Part shown: positions 26,560-34,001 of the stretch, piece by piece
Position numbering within the stretch: position 1 is the first letter of the stretch
Layout: each line of letters opens with the position of its first letter
Position numbers and translations under genes: made by a program
Notes under the pieces: model-generated
Told to the model about the DNA's origin: nothing
Database searches by the model: none
Seen by the model: only the letters and a program-made list of their open reading frames with translations
Assembly: GCA_017553625.1 (NCBI GenBank)
Contig: JAFZKP010000029.1
Location: 1-64,000 of the forward strand
Origin: Bacteroidales bacterium
GTDB lineage: Bacteria; Bacteroidota; Bacteroidia; Bacteroidales; F082
Direction of reading: 5' to 3'
DNA length: 64,000 nt

Positions 26560-27564
26560 ATGGGACAAATTTCACATAATGCAAAAATAAGAAAATTCGC
26601 TGAAACGGCGATAAAAATTCTCATTGTCATTGCCGGATGCTGGGTTCTTTATATGAAAATCATTAAGAATCAAGATGTTGCTGAAATGTGGGAGTCGGTG
26701 AAAACATCGTTCTCGTCGACGAAAAACGTGCTTCTGATGGCTCTGGCTTTCGTTTTGATGCCCGTCAATATGGCTTTTGAAACCAGAAAATGGCAGAAAT
26801 CGATACTGCCAATCGAAAAAATTCCGTTCAGAAAAGCTTACATGGCGATCTTCACTGGAATCACTGCAGGAATGATGTTTCCGAACCGAACCGGCGACTT
26901 CCTCGGGCGCATTTTCATACTCGAAAAAGGCAACAGAATTAAAGCGGCGATGCTGACTTTTGTCGGAAACATTGCGCAGATGCTTGTCACGGTGAGTCTT
27001 GGATGTGTAGCGTGGGTTTTGTTCAGACAGCAAAACTATTTTTGGTATATCCTAATTTTATCGTTGATAATCATTGTTTTAGGATATTTTCTTTATTTCA
27101 ATATCCATATTTTGAGGCATCTTCAACGGCTTATTCCGAAAAAATGGCGTCCGAAAGCCGAGAAATACATGGAGATTTTCAGCAGCTATTCAAAGAAAGA
27201 CTTGGCAGTGATTCTGCTTATCGCGGTTTCGAAATATGCCGTTTATTCGTTCCAGTTTGTGCTGTTGATTTGGGCTTTCGACGTGCCTCTCAACTATTTT
27301 CAGGCTATGATTCCAATCATGATTACGTACCTGCTGATGACGGTGATTCCGTATATCACAATCACTGAAATTGCGGTGCGTGGCGCGGTGTGCATCGGGG
27401 TTTTTGAAATCTGGCTGACCATGCAGGGAATCAGTTCGTCGTTCACAATGATGGTGTTTTTCGCCAGCACCATGCTTTGGCTTTACAACCTCGCGATTCC
27501 TGCAGTCATCGGGTTGTTTTTCATCAGGAAATTGAAATTCATCAGGAGCAGCTATGAGTCTTGA
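26560..27564 (+). CDS. LPG-synthase-type transmembrane protein (UPF0104-like)
   Basis: 334 aa with about eight hydrophobic helices, spread as in the lysylphosphatidylglycerol synthase transmembrane family: ETRKWQKSILP, FTGITAGMMFPNRTGDFLGR and VPYITITEIAVRG-like segments. The typical Asn/Arg (NRTGDFLGR) signature is visible. Family members translocate or modify lipids; there is no soluble synthase domain here, so a flippase-like role is inferred. It overlaps the GT2 gene by 11 bp, which in turn overlaps the FAD reductase, suggesting a common envelope-lipid pathway. Confidence 0.8.
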   Translation: MGQISHNAKIRKFAETAIKILIVIAGCWVLYMKIIKNQDVAEMWESVKTSFSSTKNVLLMALAFVLMPVNMAFETRKWQKSILPIEKIPFRKAYMAIFTGITAGMMFPNRTGDFLGRIFILEKGNRIKAAMLTFVGNIAQMLVTVSLGCVAWVLFRQQNYFWYILILSLIIIVLGYFLYFNIHILRHLQRLIPKKWRPKAEKYMEIFSSYSKKDLAVILLIAVSKYAVYSFQFVLLIWAFDVPLNYFQAMIPIMITYLLMTVIPYITITEIAVRGAVCIGVFEIWLTMQGISSSFTMMVFFASTMLWLYNLAIPAVIGLFFIRKLKFIRSSYES

Positions 27565-28690
27565 AACCATACATATCATATTGAATATCATCATGATATT
27601 CGCCGCGATGTATCTGATTTGCATCGGAGCGTTCACGTATGGATTGACGTTGTACCGGCATCGTGTTGTAGAGACGATGTGCACATCGTCTCTACAACAC
27701 AACGTTTCTATTTTAATCGCTGCTCGCAACGAAGGCGAAAACATCGAAAAATTATTGCAATCGCTTTATTACCAATCGTTTAATAAAGAAAAATTTGATG
27801 TTATAATCGTTGACGACCATTCAACTGATGACACATTTGCTGTCTCGGAAAATTTCCGAATTCTCCACCCGGAAATGAACCTGAAATTGCTGAAAGCGAC
27901 TGGCTCGGGCAAGAAACAAGCCATATCCCAAGCGTTGCATGCCGCTGAAAATGAATTGGTTATGGTTACTGATGCTGACTGCGAATTGCCACAGCGTTGG
28001 ATAGAGGTGATGGTCGATTATTTTGTGAACCATGACCTGAAAATGTTACTCGGTCCAGTGCTTTTGTCTCCAGCAGACACGTTGTTTGAGAAGCTGCAAG
28101 TGCTTGAGCATCTGAGTCTTATCGCAAGCACAGCAGGTTCAGCAGCCATCGGGATGCCAGTGATGTGCAACGGCGCCAACATGATGTACGACCGTAAAGC
28201 AGCCCTTGAAGTGGAGAAAGAACGTACTGACATGAAAATTGCATCAGGCGACGACATGTTTCTGATGGAGCAGTTTTTGAAACATTATGGCAGCGATTCA
28301 GTGAAGTTTCTCCTTGATAATGAAGCGATTGTGAAGACTGCTACCATGCCGGATCTGAAAGCGTTTTTCCGTCAGAGAAGACGTTGGGTGTCGAAGACGA
28401 AGGCTTATACCAACTGGAAAATCATCGCCACAGCGCTTATAGTTTTGATGTTCAATTTGAGCATCGTTTTCTTCTTCGCAGCAGGCTTTTTCATTAAGGT
28501 TTTCTGGGTTTTCTTTGTGCTTTATGTCATCATGAAGACGCTCATCGATTTCCCGATTTTAAGGAGAATCACAAACTTCATGAAACAGCAAAAACTGATG
28601 CTCTGGATGTTGCCGTTGGAATTTGTTTATCCGTTTTATGTGGTGTTTACAGCGGTTGCGGGACTGGTTTCGAATGTGAAATGGAAATGA
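27554..28690 (+). CDS. Membrane glycosyltransferase family 2
   Basis: 378 aa. An N-terminal membrane helix (about 5-30), a GT-A domain (NVSILIAARNEGENI, VDDHSTDDT, TDADCELP as the DxD metal site, and the acceptor-side QRRRWVSK as QxxRW), then C-terminal helices (about 293-325 and 345-372). This is the layout of processive GT2 enzymes. Residues 38-48 (VVETMCTSSLQ), in the linker between the first helix and the catalytic domain, are encoded by a perfect 38-bp palindrome. Upstream and downstream genes overlap it. Confidence 0.88.
   Translation: MSLETIHIILNIIMIFAAMYLICIGAFTYGLTLYRHRVVETMCTSSLQHNVSILIAARNEGENIEKLLQSLYYQSFNKEKFDVIIVDDHSTDDTFAVSENFRILHPEMNLKLLKATGSGKKQAISQALHAAENELVMVTDADCELPQRWIEVMVDYFVNHDLKMLLGPVLLSPADTLFEKLQVLEHLSLIASTAGSAAIGMPVMCNGANMMYDRKAALEVEKERTDMKIASGDDMFLMEQFLKHYGSDSVKFLLDNEAIVKTATMPDLKAFFRQRRRWVSKTKAYTNWKIIATALIVLMFNLSIVFFFAAGFFIKVFWVFFVLYVIMKTLIDFPILRRITNFMKQQKLMLWMLPLEFVYPFYVVFTAVAGLVSNVKWK
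27663..27700. repeat. Perfect 38-bp interspersed palindrome, in frame (copy 9)
   Basis: Inverted repeat GTGTTGTAGAGACGATGTG and its exact complement with no loop, the longest perfect copy of the family; lies inside the GT2 gene. Confidence 0.9.
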
Positions 28691-29799
28691 TAGTTTCAAA
28701 TTTTGATATTGCCATAATCGGTGCGGGTCCGGCGGGATGTTCAGCAGCGTTGACATTGCGGAACTCCAATTGTTCCGTGGCACTGTTCGAAAAATCATCG
28801 TTTCCGCGAAATAAGATTTGCGGCGACGGCATTTGCGACAGAAGCATCAACACGCTCAAAGAGATAAATCCGTCATATCTTGAAGAATTTTTGAACACTC
28901 AAAAGGCTTTGCGTATAAAGAAGGCTGAAATCGGGTATAAAAACCGCTCGTATTCCATGGATGTCACGAGTTTTGGATACACTTGCAGACGCTTGGATTT
29001 CGATAATTTCTTGTTTTCACTTGTCCAAAGAGACGCGAAAAATGTTTCGGTTTTCCAAAACTGCGGCATTAGTAGGGTGGAGCGAACCGATAATGGATTT
29101 TATCTCTATTCGAAAAACGGCGAAATGTTTTCTACCAAAATGCTGTTAGTCTGCAACGGTGCTTCGTCAATGATTGCACGGGAATTGACTGGTTCAAAAT
29201 TAGACAAATCCAATATGGGCGTGGCGGTTCGCGCATATTATTCGGGTGTAAAAGATTTGAAAAACGATACGATAGAGTTATATTTCAAGAAGAAGTATTT
29301 CCCAGGATATTTATGGATTTTCCCAATGGCTGACGGCACTACAAATGTCGGATTCGGCTGTCTTGTGAAAGATTTGAAGGATGATATTCGCTCTATTTTT
29401 GAAAAATGGATTGCCTATGATGAAAAATTGCGGTCACGTTTTGCCGAAGCAAAGAGCGTTTCTCCATTGGTAGGAGGTTTAATTCCTTATAACGTTGATA
29501 AATTCGATTGTTTTGGCGACAATTTCTGTGTGTGCGGCGATGCTGCCAATCTTATCGACCCTGTTACCGGCGGAGGAATCGGCAACGCAATGGCGAGTGG
29601 TTATTATGCGGCGCAAGTGGCTGAAAAATGTGTTTTAAACGGCAATTTCTCGAAAACCGAAACCGAAAAATATTCAAAAATGCTCCAAAAGCGCATCGGA
29701 CGCGATATTCACACACGTTTTGTGTTGACAAGACTGATTATGAAACATCGCTGGCTACTTCCAGTATGCTTAAGGTTGTGGAAAAAAGGGGTGGTTTAA
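28687..29799 (+). CDS. FAD-dependent oxidoreductase, geranylgeranyl-reductase type
   Basis: About 370 aa. N-terminal FAD motif AIIGAGPAGCSAA, the KICGDGICDRS block, and the second FAD motif FCVCGDAANLIDPVTGGGIGNAM match the geranylgeranyl reductase family, which saturates isoprenoid chains and related lipids. The ATG 28687 overlaps the GT2 stop (ATGA); 28681 is an alternative two codons earlier. With the LPG-synthase-type protein and GT2 it forms a three-gene overlapping unit, plausibly for an isoprenoid or aryl-polyene-like envelope lipid. Confidence 0.85.
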   Translation: MIVSNFDIAIIGAGPAGCSAALTLRNSNCSVALFEKSSFPRNKICGDGICDRSINTLKEINPSYLEEFLNTQKALRIKKAEIGYKNRSYSMDVTSFGYTCRRLDFDNFLFSLVQRDAKNVSVFQNCGISRVERTDNGFYLYSKNGEMFSTKMLLVCNGASSMIARELTGSKLDKSNMGVAVRAYYSGVKDLKNDTIELYFKKKYFPGYLWIFPMADGTTNVGFGCLVKDLKDDIRSIFEKWIAYDEKLRSRFAEAKSVSPLVGGLIPYNVDKFDCFGDNFCVCGDAANLIDPVTGGGIGNAMASGYYAAQVAEKCVLNGNFSKTETEKYSKMLQKRIGRDIHTRFVLTRLIMKHRWLLPVCLRLWKKGVV

Positions 29800-29820
29800 A
29801 CAAATCATTTTGAAACAGTT

Positions 29821-30129
29821 TTATTCTTTCACCATTTTTGACGGCAAAATCATATCTACAATAACAATATTTCGATAAACATGGAAGAAAATACTCCATT
29901 TACGATTTCTCGTAATAAGAACTTTCTCTTTTTTACTGAACTTTTTTCCGGTTTTCCACTCGGAAATCTTAATAAAATCTGCTAAAAACGTCAGGCTTTC
30001 AATTTCGGTATAAAGTTCTTCTGCATATTTAATCGCATGTTCGCGATTCGATTTTTCGACGATAAAATTTTTTATAAGATCAAGATCTTTTTTGACATTT
30101 TTTCTTATTTGAATTTGATAGGTTTTCAT
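29821..30129 (-). CDS. RelE/ParE-type toxin
   Basis: 102 aa, basic, with the RelE/ParE layout: N-terminal helix KNVKKDLDLIKNFI, central helix with EELYTEIESL, and C-terminal strands RNRKWSIFFHVYRNIVIVDMILPS. The catalytic residues of RelE are not all recognisable, so ParE-like gyrase inhibition and ribosome-dependent cleavage are both possible. It overlaps the upstream antitoxin gene by 50 bp, the hallmark of a type II unit. Low GC relative to its neighbours. Confidence 0.72.
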   Translation of the reverse strand: MKTYQIQIRKNVKKDLDLIKNFIVEKSNREHAIKYAEELYTEIESLTFLADFIKISEWKTGKKFSKKEKVLITRNRKWSIFFHVYRNIVIVDMILPSKMVKE

Positions 30130-30274
30130 AGTGCTCCTTGATTTTTTGGTCTAATAAATCCTTAAACTCTTCTAAAGAGATGCAACTTTTCAGAGTTTCA
30201 GGGTATTTTTTTTGCTCAATTTTTGAAGTGCCCCGCGATCTTAAACTAACTGTTTGTGTTGAAATATTATTCAT
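30080..30274 (-). CDS. Putative antitoxin of RelE/ParE pair
   Basis: 64 aa starting at the ATG 30274 (MNNISTQTVSLRSRGT); the track start at 30319 lies upstream of the promoter and is not used. Polar and charged, with a C-terminal helix EEFKDLLDQKIKEHYENL that could wrap the toxin. No clear DNA-binding fold, but size, order and overlap fit an antitoxin. Confidence rests on its partner. Confidence 0.65.
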   Translation of the reverse strand: MNNISTQTVSLRSRGTSKIEQKKYPETLKSCISLEEFKDLLDQKIKEHYENLSNSNKKKCQKRS

Positions 30275-30308
30275 ATTAACTCTATTGTTTTTGAATCTTA
30301 ATACTTTG

Positions 30309-30316
30309 CAAAGGTA
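30309..30316 (-). promoter_or_regulatory. -7 box of toxin-antitoxin unit
   Basis: Minus-strand TACCTTTG, 34 bp before the antitoxin ATG. Confidence 0.5.
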
Positions 30317-30378
30317 CATAAAAACTTCATATAAGCTTCTTTTTTACCAAAAAGTTTTCAACAATTTCAAAAAATTTG

Positions 30379-30386
30379 TAATTTTG
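30379..30386 (+). promoter_or_regulatory. -7 box (TAATTTTG) of structured leader
   Basis: Would start a transcript with a leader of about 265 bases before the HTH gene at 30660. Confidence 0.5.
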
Positions 30387-30448
30387 CCTTGTAATAATTG
30401 AAAAAGTATAAAAAGAATTAGAAAAAGAAAAAAATAGAATTATAAATT

Positions 30449-30640
30449 GAGCTTTACGCTCTTATTCTCAATCCGTAAAATCTGGTAAATTTTAAAGACA
30501 CGAGAATAAGCAAGCGGAAAGTTTGCGTTTTAGGCGTGAACTGTTTCTTGTTTGTTAGTGTCAATGGTTTACCAGAGCCTTCGGATTTAATAAGCAAAAA
30601 TGGTGAACGCCTTTTTCATTGCTTTTAAGAATAAGAGCCA
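30449..30640 (+). ncRNA. Candidate structured leader RNA before HTH gene
   Basis: Between the -7 box at 30379 and the ATG 30660. Pairings seen: GAGC/GCTC (30449-30461), CTGGTAAA/TTTACCAG (30482-30489 with 30568-30575), GACAC/GTGTC (30497-30501 with 30558-30562) and AAGCAAG with CTTGTTT. The segment GCTCTTATTCTC (30458-30469) can pair with GAGAATAAG (30502-30510, 9 bp) or with GAATAAGAGC (30629-30638, 10 bp), the latter close to the start codon. Mutually exclusive pairing is what a regulatory RNA would show. It could also be an independent small RNA. Family not identified. Confidence 0.5.
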
Positions 30641-30659
30641 AGTTCTTAACAAGCATATT

Positions 30660-30869
30660 ATGAACGAATTACCCCACATTGGTGAACTAATAAGACGAGA
30701 ATTACGGCGACAAGGACGAAGCAATGTTTGGCTATCGGAGCAAATATCTTGCAATCCTAGAACTATTAGTAAAATTTTCAAAAAACAATATATTGACACT
30801 TGTCAACTTTGGCAAATTTCCAAGGCTTTGGGCTATGATTTCTTCAAAGTGTATTCAGATTTGCTTTAG
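30660..30869 (+). CDS. Small HTH (Cro/C1-like) protein
   Basis: 69 aa from ATG 30660 (MNELPHIGELIRRELRR). An XRE-like HTH with NVWLSEQISCNPRTISKIFKK as the turn and recognition helix, followed by IDTCQLWQISKALGYDFFKVYS. Bacteroidetes carry many stand-alone proteins of this kind. The track start at 30600 is an extension lacking support and inside the leader RNA. Regulated by the structured leader, by inference. Confidence 0.75.
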   Translation: MNELPHIGELIRRELRRQGRSNVWLSEQISCNPRTISKIFKKQYIDTCQLWQISKALGYDFFKVYSDLL

Positions 30870-30917
30870 TTGCCCATTTTGGCCACATTATTGAGCCGTT
30901 TTGGGCATGGGTATTTG

Positions 30918-30947
30918 TTGGATTTGTTGAGATATAATGTAATTTTG
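30918..30947 (+). promoter_or_regulatory. Promoter (TTG-N19-TAATTTTG)
   Basis: TTG 30918-30920 and TAATTTTG 30940-30947; precedes the small Cys protein gene and the two CsgG-like genes. Confidence 0.6.
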
Positions 30948-31014
30948 CAAAAAGGCTTAATTAATATTTTTTGAACCGATGAGCGAAATGGTTTATAACT
31001 TCGCAATAATTCTT

Positions 31015-31194
31015 ATGAGTACCTATAGAACAACTTTCCAATGTAGAAAATGTGGCATTGCTATTCCTACAGTACAACCCAATGCCGGATTTTTGAATGG
31101 GTATGGCACCAGACAACTTAAATCAGGTCCATGCCCTGCCGGTGGTGATCATGAATGGAATGAAGTTACCAATGGAACATGGTCAGATGATTAA
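31015..31194 (+). CDS. Small zinc-ribbon-like protein
   Basis: 59 aa from ATG 31015. Contains CRKCG near the N-terminus and CPAGGDHEW near the C-terminus, spaced about 30 residues apart, a possible Cys2/Cys-His metal site. Starts MSTYRTTFQCRKCG; the frame also has an upstream start at 30979. No family recognised. It is co-directional with the downstream secreted pair, in an AT-rich patch. Confidence 0.55.
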   Translation: MSTYRTTFQCRKCGIAIPTVQPNAGFLNGYGTRQLKSGPCPAGGDHEWNEVTNGTWSDD

Positions 31195-31252
31195 TTGTTT
31201 GTAGTCAATTAAAACAGCTATGCTAAATACAAATATATCAAACTATAAGAAC

Positions 31253-31945
31253 ATGAGAACAAAAAGTATTATTATAATGATTATGTTGACAATGTGGTGT
31301 AGTTTTGTTTATTCACAAGATTACATTAATGCACCTAAGAAAAATGAAAAAGTTATAGCAATAATAACAAAGGATTGCACATCCCATGATGATTATATAT
31401 GTTCAGATGCACCATTTAATTGGTATAGTGCTTTATTGAAAAAAGCAACAAAAATGTTTCCTAACAGACTAATAGATATTAGACAATGTGAGCCTTCTAA
31501 AATTTATGATGATGACGGACATTGGCTTGGGCCTGTTGTAGCCAAAGTTGTAGAATTATATGGCAATACAGAGACTCATAGTGAAGATGTTCTTTCTAAA
31601 ACGATGAATAAAGCTCTTCAAAATATCAGAGAGGGATCTAGGTTAGCACTTGATCAGATTAAAATCACAAATGGGGATAAAGAAGAATTCAAAGATCATA
31701 TTATTGAAATTTTATTGGATAATGGATATAAAATAGTAGCAAAAGATTATCTTGATAAACTGTATGAAGAACAACAAGCTCAACAAAGTGGAATCTATAA
31801 TGATAGAACAACAGTTCAAGAAAACAATTTTTCAGCAGTCGGTTATTATATAAATGTTAAAAAGTCGGATACATCAATCAAAGTACAAATTATCAATGTA
31901 AGTACAGGTGAGTATGAATCAAATGTAACCGTAAGTATAGATTAA
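31253..31945 (+). CDS. Secreted CsgG-like protein, paralogue A
   Basis: 230 aa with a signal peptide (MRTKSIIIMIMLTMWCSFVYSQ). The second half (about 125-230) is clearly related to the next gene: NGYKIVAKDYLDKLYEEQQ, QQSGIYN, TTVQENNFSAVGYY and INVSTGEYE. The layout (variable first half, then -KGYKVV..., ...EQ..SG..., and a ...VSTGE... end) resembles the CsgG/FlgO-type outer-membrane or periplasmic fold, so an envelope assembly role is possible. Start 31253 is preferred because it gives the same length as the paralogue. It is much more AT-rich than paralogue B. Confidence 0.75.
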   Translation: MRTKSIIIMIMLTMWCSFVYSQDYINAPKKNEKVIAIITKDCTSHDDYICSDAPFNWYSALLKKATKMFPNRLIDIRQCEPSKIYDDDGHWLGPVVAKVVELYGNTETHSEDVLSKTMNKALQNIREGSRLALDQIKITNGDKEEFKDHIIEILLDNGYKIVAKDYLDKLYEEQQAQQSGIYNDRTTVQENNFSAVGYYINVKKSDTSIKVQIINVSTGEYESNVTVSID

Positions 31946-31951
31946 TAAAGC

Positions 31952-32644
31952 ATGAAAACCATAGGAATTATCTTAAAAATAGCATTATCTGCTGCCTTAT
32001 TATTAATTTGTGTCGACAACACCAAAGCTCAAGACTATAGCAAGGCTAAGAAGCATCCGTCAAAAACTGAGGTTATATTAAGTACAAACTTACAAACAAG
32101 TAAAGGATACGATTCTGAGCAAGTGGCATACAAAGTGGCATTGCGTGAGGCGCAACGCGCATATCCGGAGAAGAATGTGGAAATAAGAGACATGAGACAA
32201 GGCGATTTGAAGGTTAACCAAGGCGGTTCGGTATCATATTGCTACAGATACACTATTGTGGAGGTGCCGAGTGTCTTGTCGCAAAAACTGTACGATGCCA
32301 TCACAAAAGCAACAAAGGATATTGAAGAAGGCAACCGTTTCGCTTTGGATAACATTTCTGTTAAGGACGACAACGTCGATAAAGAGAAAACCAAAGGCGA
32401 AATTGTGGATTTGCTTTTGAAAAAAGGCTACAAAGTGGTTGCAAAAGAGCATCTTGCAAAGCTTTACAAAGAGCAGCAAGGTCAGCAAAGTGGCATCTAC
32501 AATGAAGAAACCACTGTTGAAGCAAATAAATTCACGGCAGTTGGATATTATTTAACTGTGAGAATCACCGAGGAATACGTTCAAATACAGGTTGTTAACG
32601 TTAGCACTGGCGAATTTGAAGGGAATGTTACAGAGAATCTGTAA
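31952..32644 (+). CDS. Secreted CsgG-like protein, paralogue B
   Basis: 230 aa with signal peptide (ILKIALSAALLLICVDNTKAQ). It shares with paralogue A the block LLLKKGYKVVAKEHLAKLYKEQ, QQSGIYNEETTVEANKF, AVGYY and VVNVSTGEFEGNV. The two start 6 bp apart (stop to ATG). B uses more GC-rich codons than A, although they encode homologous sequence, so the pair is unlikely to be a very recent duplication. CsgG-like role is inferred from the shared pattern only. Confidence 0.75.
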   Translation: MKTIGIILKIALSAALLLICVDNTKAQDYSKAKKHPSKTEVILSTNLQTSKGYDSEQVAYKVALREAQRAYPEKNVEIRDMRQGDLKVNQGGSVSYCYRYTIVEVPSVLSQKLYDAITKATKDIEEGNRFALDNISVKDDNVDKEKTKGEIVDLLLKKGYKVVAKEHLAKLYKEQQGQQSGIYNEETTVEANKFTAVGYYLTVRITEEYVQIQVVNVSTGEFEGNVTENL

Positions 32645-32667
32645 TTAGTTTTATAAACATATCAGTA

Positions 32668-32687
32668 GGGGTACAAATTGTACCCCC
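32668..32687. terminator. Possible bidirectional terminator
   Basis: GGGGTAC AAATT GTACCCC hairpin between the converging paralogue B and elbB genes; T-run is weak. Confidence 0.4.
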
Positions 32688-32694
32688 TTTGAAA

Positions 32695-33342
32695 TCACCC
32701 TTTAACCATCTCCTCCACCAAATTCCACGCTCCTTGATAAACATCTTTTAACCTTGCATCAAGCATGAAACATGGTGTTGAATAAACTTTGTTTTCCTTG
32801 TCGATTGCCACTCCACCATGAGTTGTTTCAGTGTGTCTGCAGCCAATCATTGCAAGCTCTTTTGCTTGACGGCACTCACCGCTTCCCATGGTTACGTTGA
32901 CGTTTCCGAGCACTTTGGCAACCATTAAAGGCGCGATGCACATGGCTCCAATCGGCTTGCCTTGAGCGTGAATGTCTAAAATCGCCTTTTCAACTTCTTT
33001 GTTAACCTTGAAATTGATGCCGTCGTAGGCATATGTAAAGATGTTTTTCGCCGCTCCTGAACCGCCTGGGAACAACAAAGCATCAAAATCATCGGCGTTG
33101 AATTTATTTAATGGCAGGATGTTTCCTCTAACAATTCGAGCCGCCTCAACGAGCATGTTTCTGCGCTCTTCAGCACGTTTTCCAGTGGCATGATTCCATA
33201 CTTCAGCCTGATATGCGTCTGGCGCAAATGCTTGATATTCAATATTATGCTGGTCTAATGCCAATAACAATGTCACAGTCTCGTTGATTTCCGAGCCGTC
33301 CATGGTGCCGCATCCGGCAAGAATAACCGCTACTTTTTTCAT
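32695..33342 (-). CDS. elbB: ElbB, DJ-1/PfpI-like glyoxalase III family
   Basis: 215 aa. The nucleophile elbow GAMCIAP contains the conserved Cys, and the first strand is VAVILAGCGTMDG, both typical of ElbB. The family shows weak glyoxalase activity and has been tied to isoprenoid production; its role in the cell is uncertain. It is coupled by a 4-bp overlap to the cvpA gene upstream. Confidence 0.9.
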   Translation of the reverse strand: MKKVAVILAGCGTMDGSEINETVTLLLALDQHNIEYQAFAPDAYQAEVWNHATGKRAEERRNMLVEAARIVRGNILPLNKFNADDFDALLFPGGSGAAKNIFTYAYDGINFKVNKEVEKAILDIHAQGKPIGAMCIAPLMVAKVLGNVNVTMGSGECRQAKELAMIGCRHTETTHGGVAIDKENKVYSTPCFMLDARLKDVYQGAWNLVEEMVKG

Positions 33343-33887
33343 ATAATCTCGTCTATTGTCTTATCAACTTTTTTCTCTATACTTTTATACTCTTTATCTA
33401 ATTTTTCTATCCAACTGTCCTTATTCTCATAAATCCAAGTCGCCACCTTTTCAGAACTCTTGTAAAGCTTTGATTCTTCGCAAGTTTTCTCGTTTAAAAC
33501 GTCTTTAATTCCAAAGAAATCAAGAAGAAGAATGAGAACTCCAACAAGCAAAAATCCTTTCGCAATACCGAAGACAACTCCTCCGATTTTGTCAATGAAA
33601 CCAAGGCTGAGTGATTCTATCAGATTAGCTAATAATTTACCCAACCAATTGATTAACAACGCCAAAGCGATAAAAACAATGATAAATGAAATCACCGACA
33701 TCCATTCGGAGCTTACATTAATCAAATTTCCAAGCCATTCGCCAACCATGTCTGAAAGTTTCATCGCTCCGTAAATTCCGCCAAGGAAAGCCACAAGAGA
33801 AAACGCTTCTCTGATAATGCCGTTTTTCAATCCGCCTATTGCAAAGAGTATCAATATGATACCAATGATAATGTCTAAATAGTTCAT
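33339..33887 (-). CDS. CvpA family membrane protein
   Basis: 182 aa, four membrane helices in the first 130 residues: NYLDIIIGIILILFAIGGLKNG, EAFSLVAFLGGIYGA, SVISFIIVFIALALLIN, and GIAKGFLLVGVLILLL. C-terminal charged tail. CvpA proteins were linked to colicin V production in E. coli; in most bacteria they affect envelope stress tolerance. Coupled with elbB. Confidence 0.88.
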   Translation of the reverse strand: MNYLDIIIGIILILFAIGGLKNGIIREAFSLVAFLGGIYGAMKLSDMVGEWLGNLINVSSEWMSVISFIIVFIALALLINWLGKLLANLIESLSLGFIDKIGGVVFGIAKGFLLVGVLILLLDFFGIKDVLNEKTCEESKLYKSSEKVATWIYENKDSWIEKLDKEYKSIEKKVDKTIDEII

Positions 33888-33969
33888 GGTATTTTTGTTT
33901 TTAAACGTTATTTCAGGGTGTAAAATTACAAATTTTTGAAAAAAATGCTCTTTTTTTTGTAAAAATAAT

Positions 33970-33977
33970 TATTTTTG
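33970..33977 (+). promoter_or_regulatory. -7 box (TATTTTTG) of glnS
   Basis: 24 bp before the glnS ATG at 34002. Confidence 0.5.
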
Positions 33978-34001
33978 CGGTTTATATTAAATTTTATCAC
34001 A

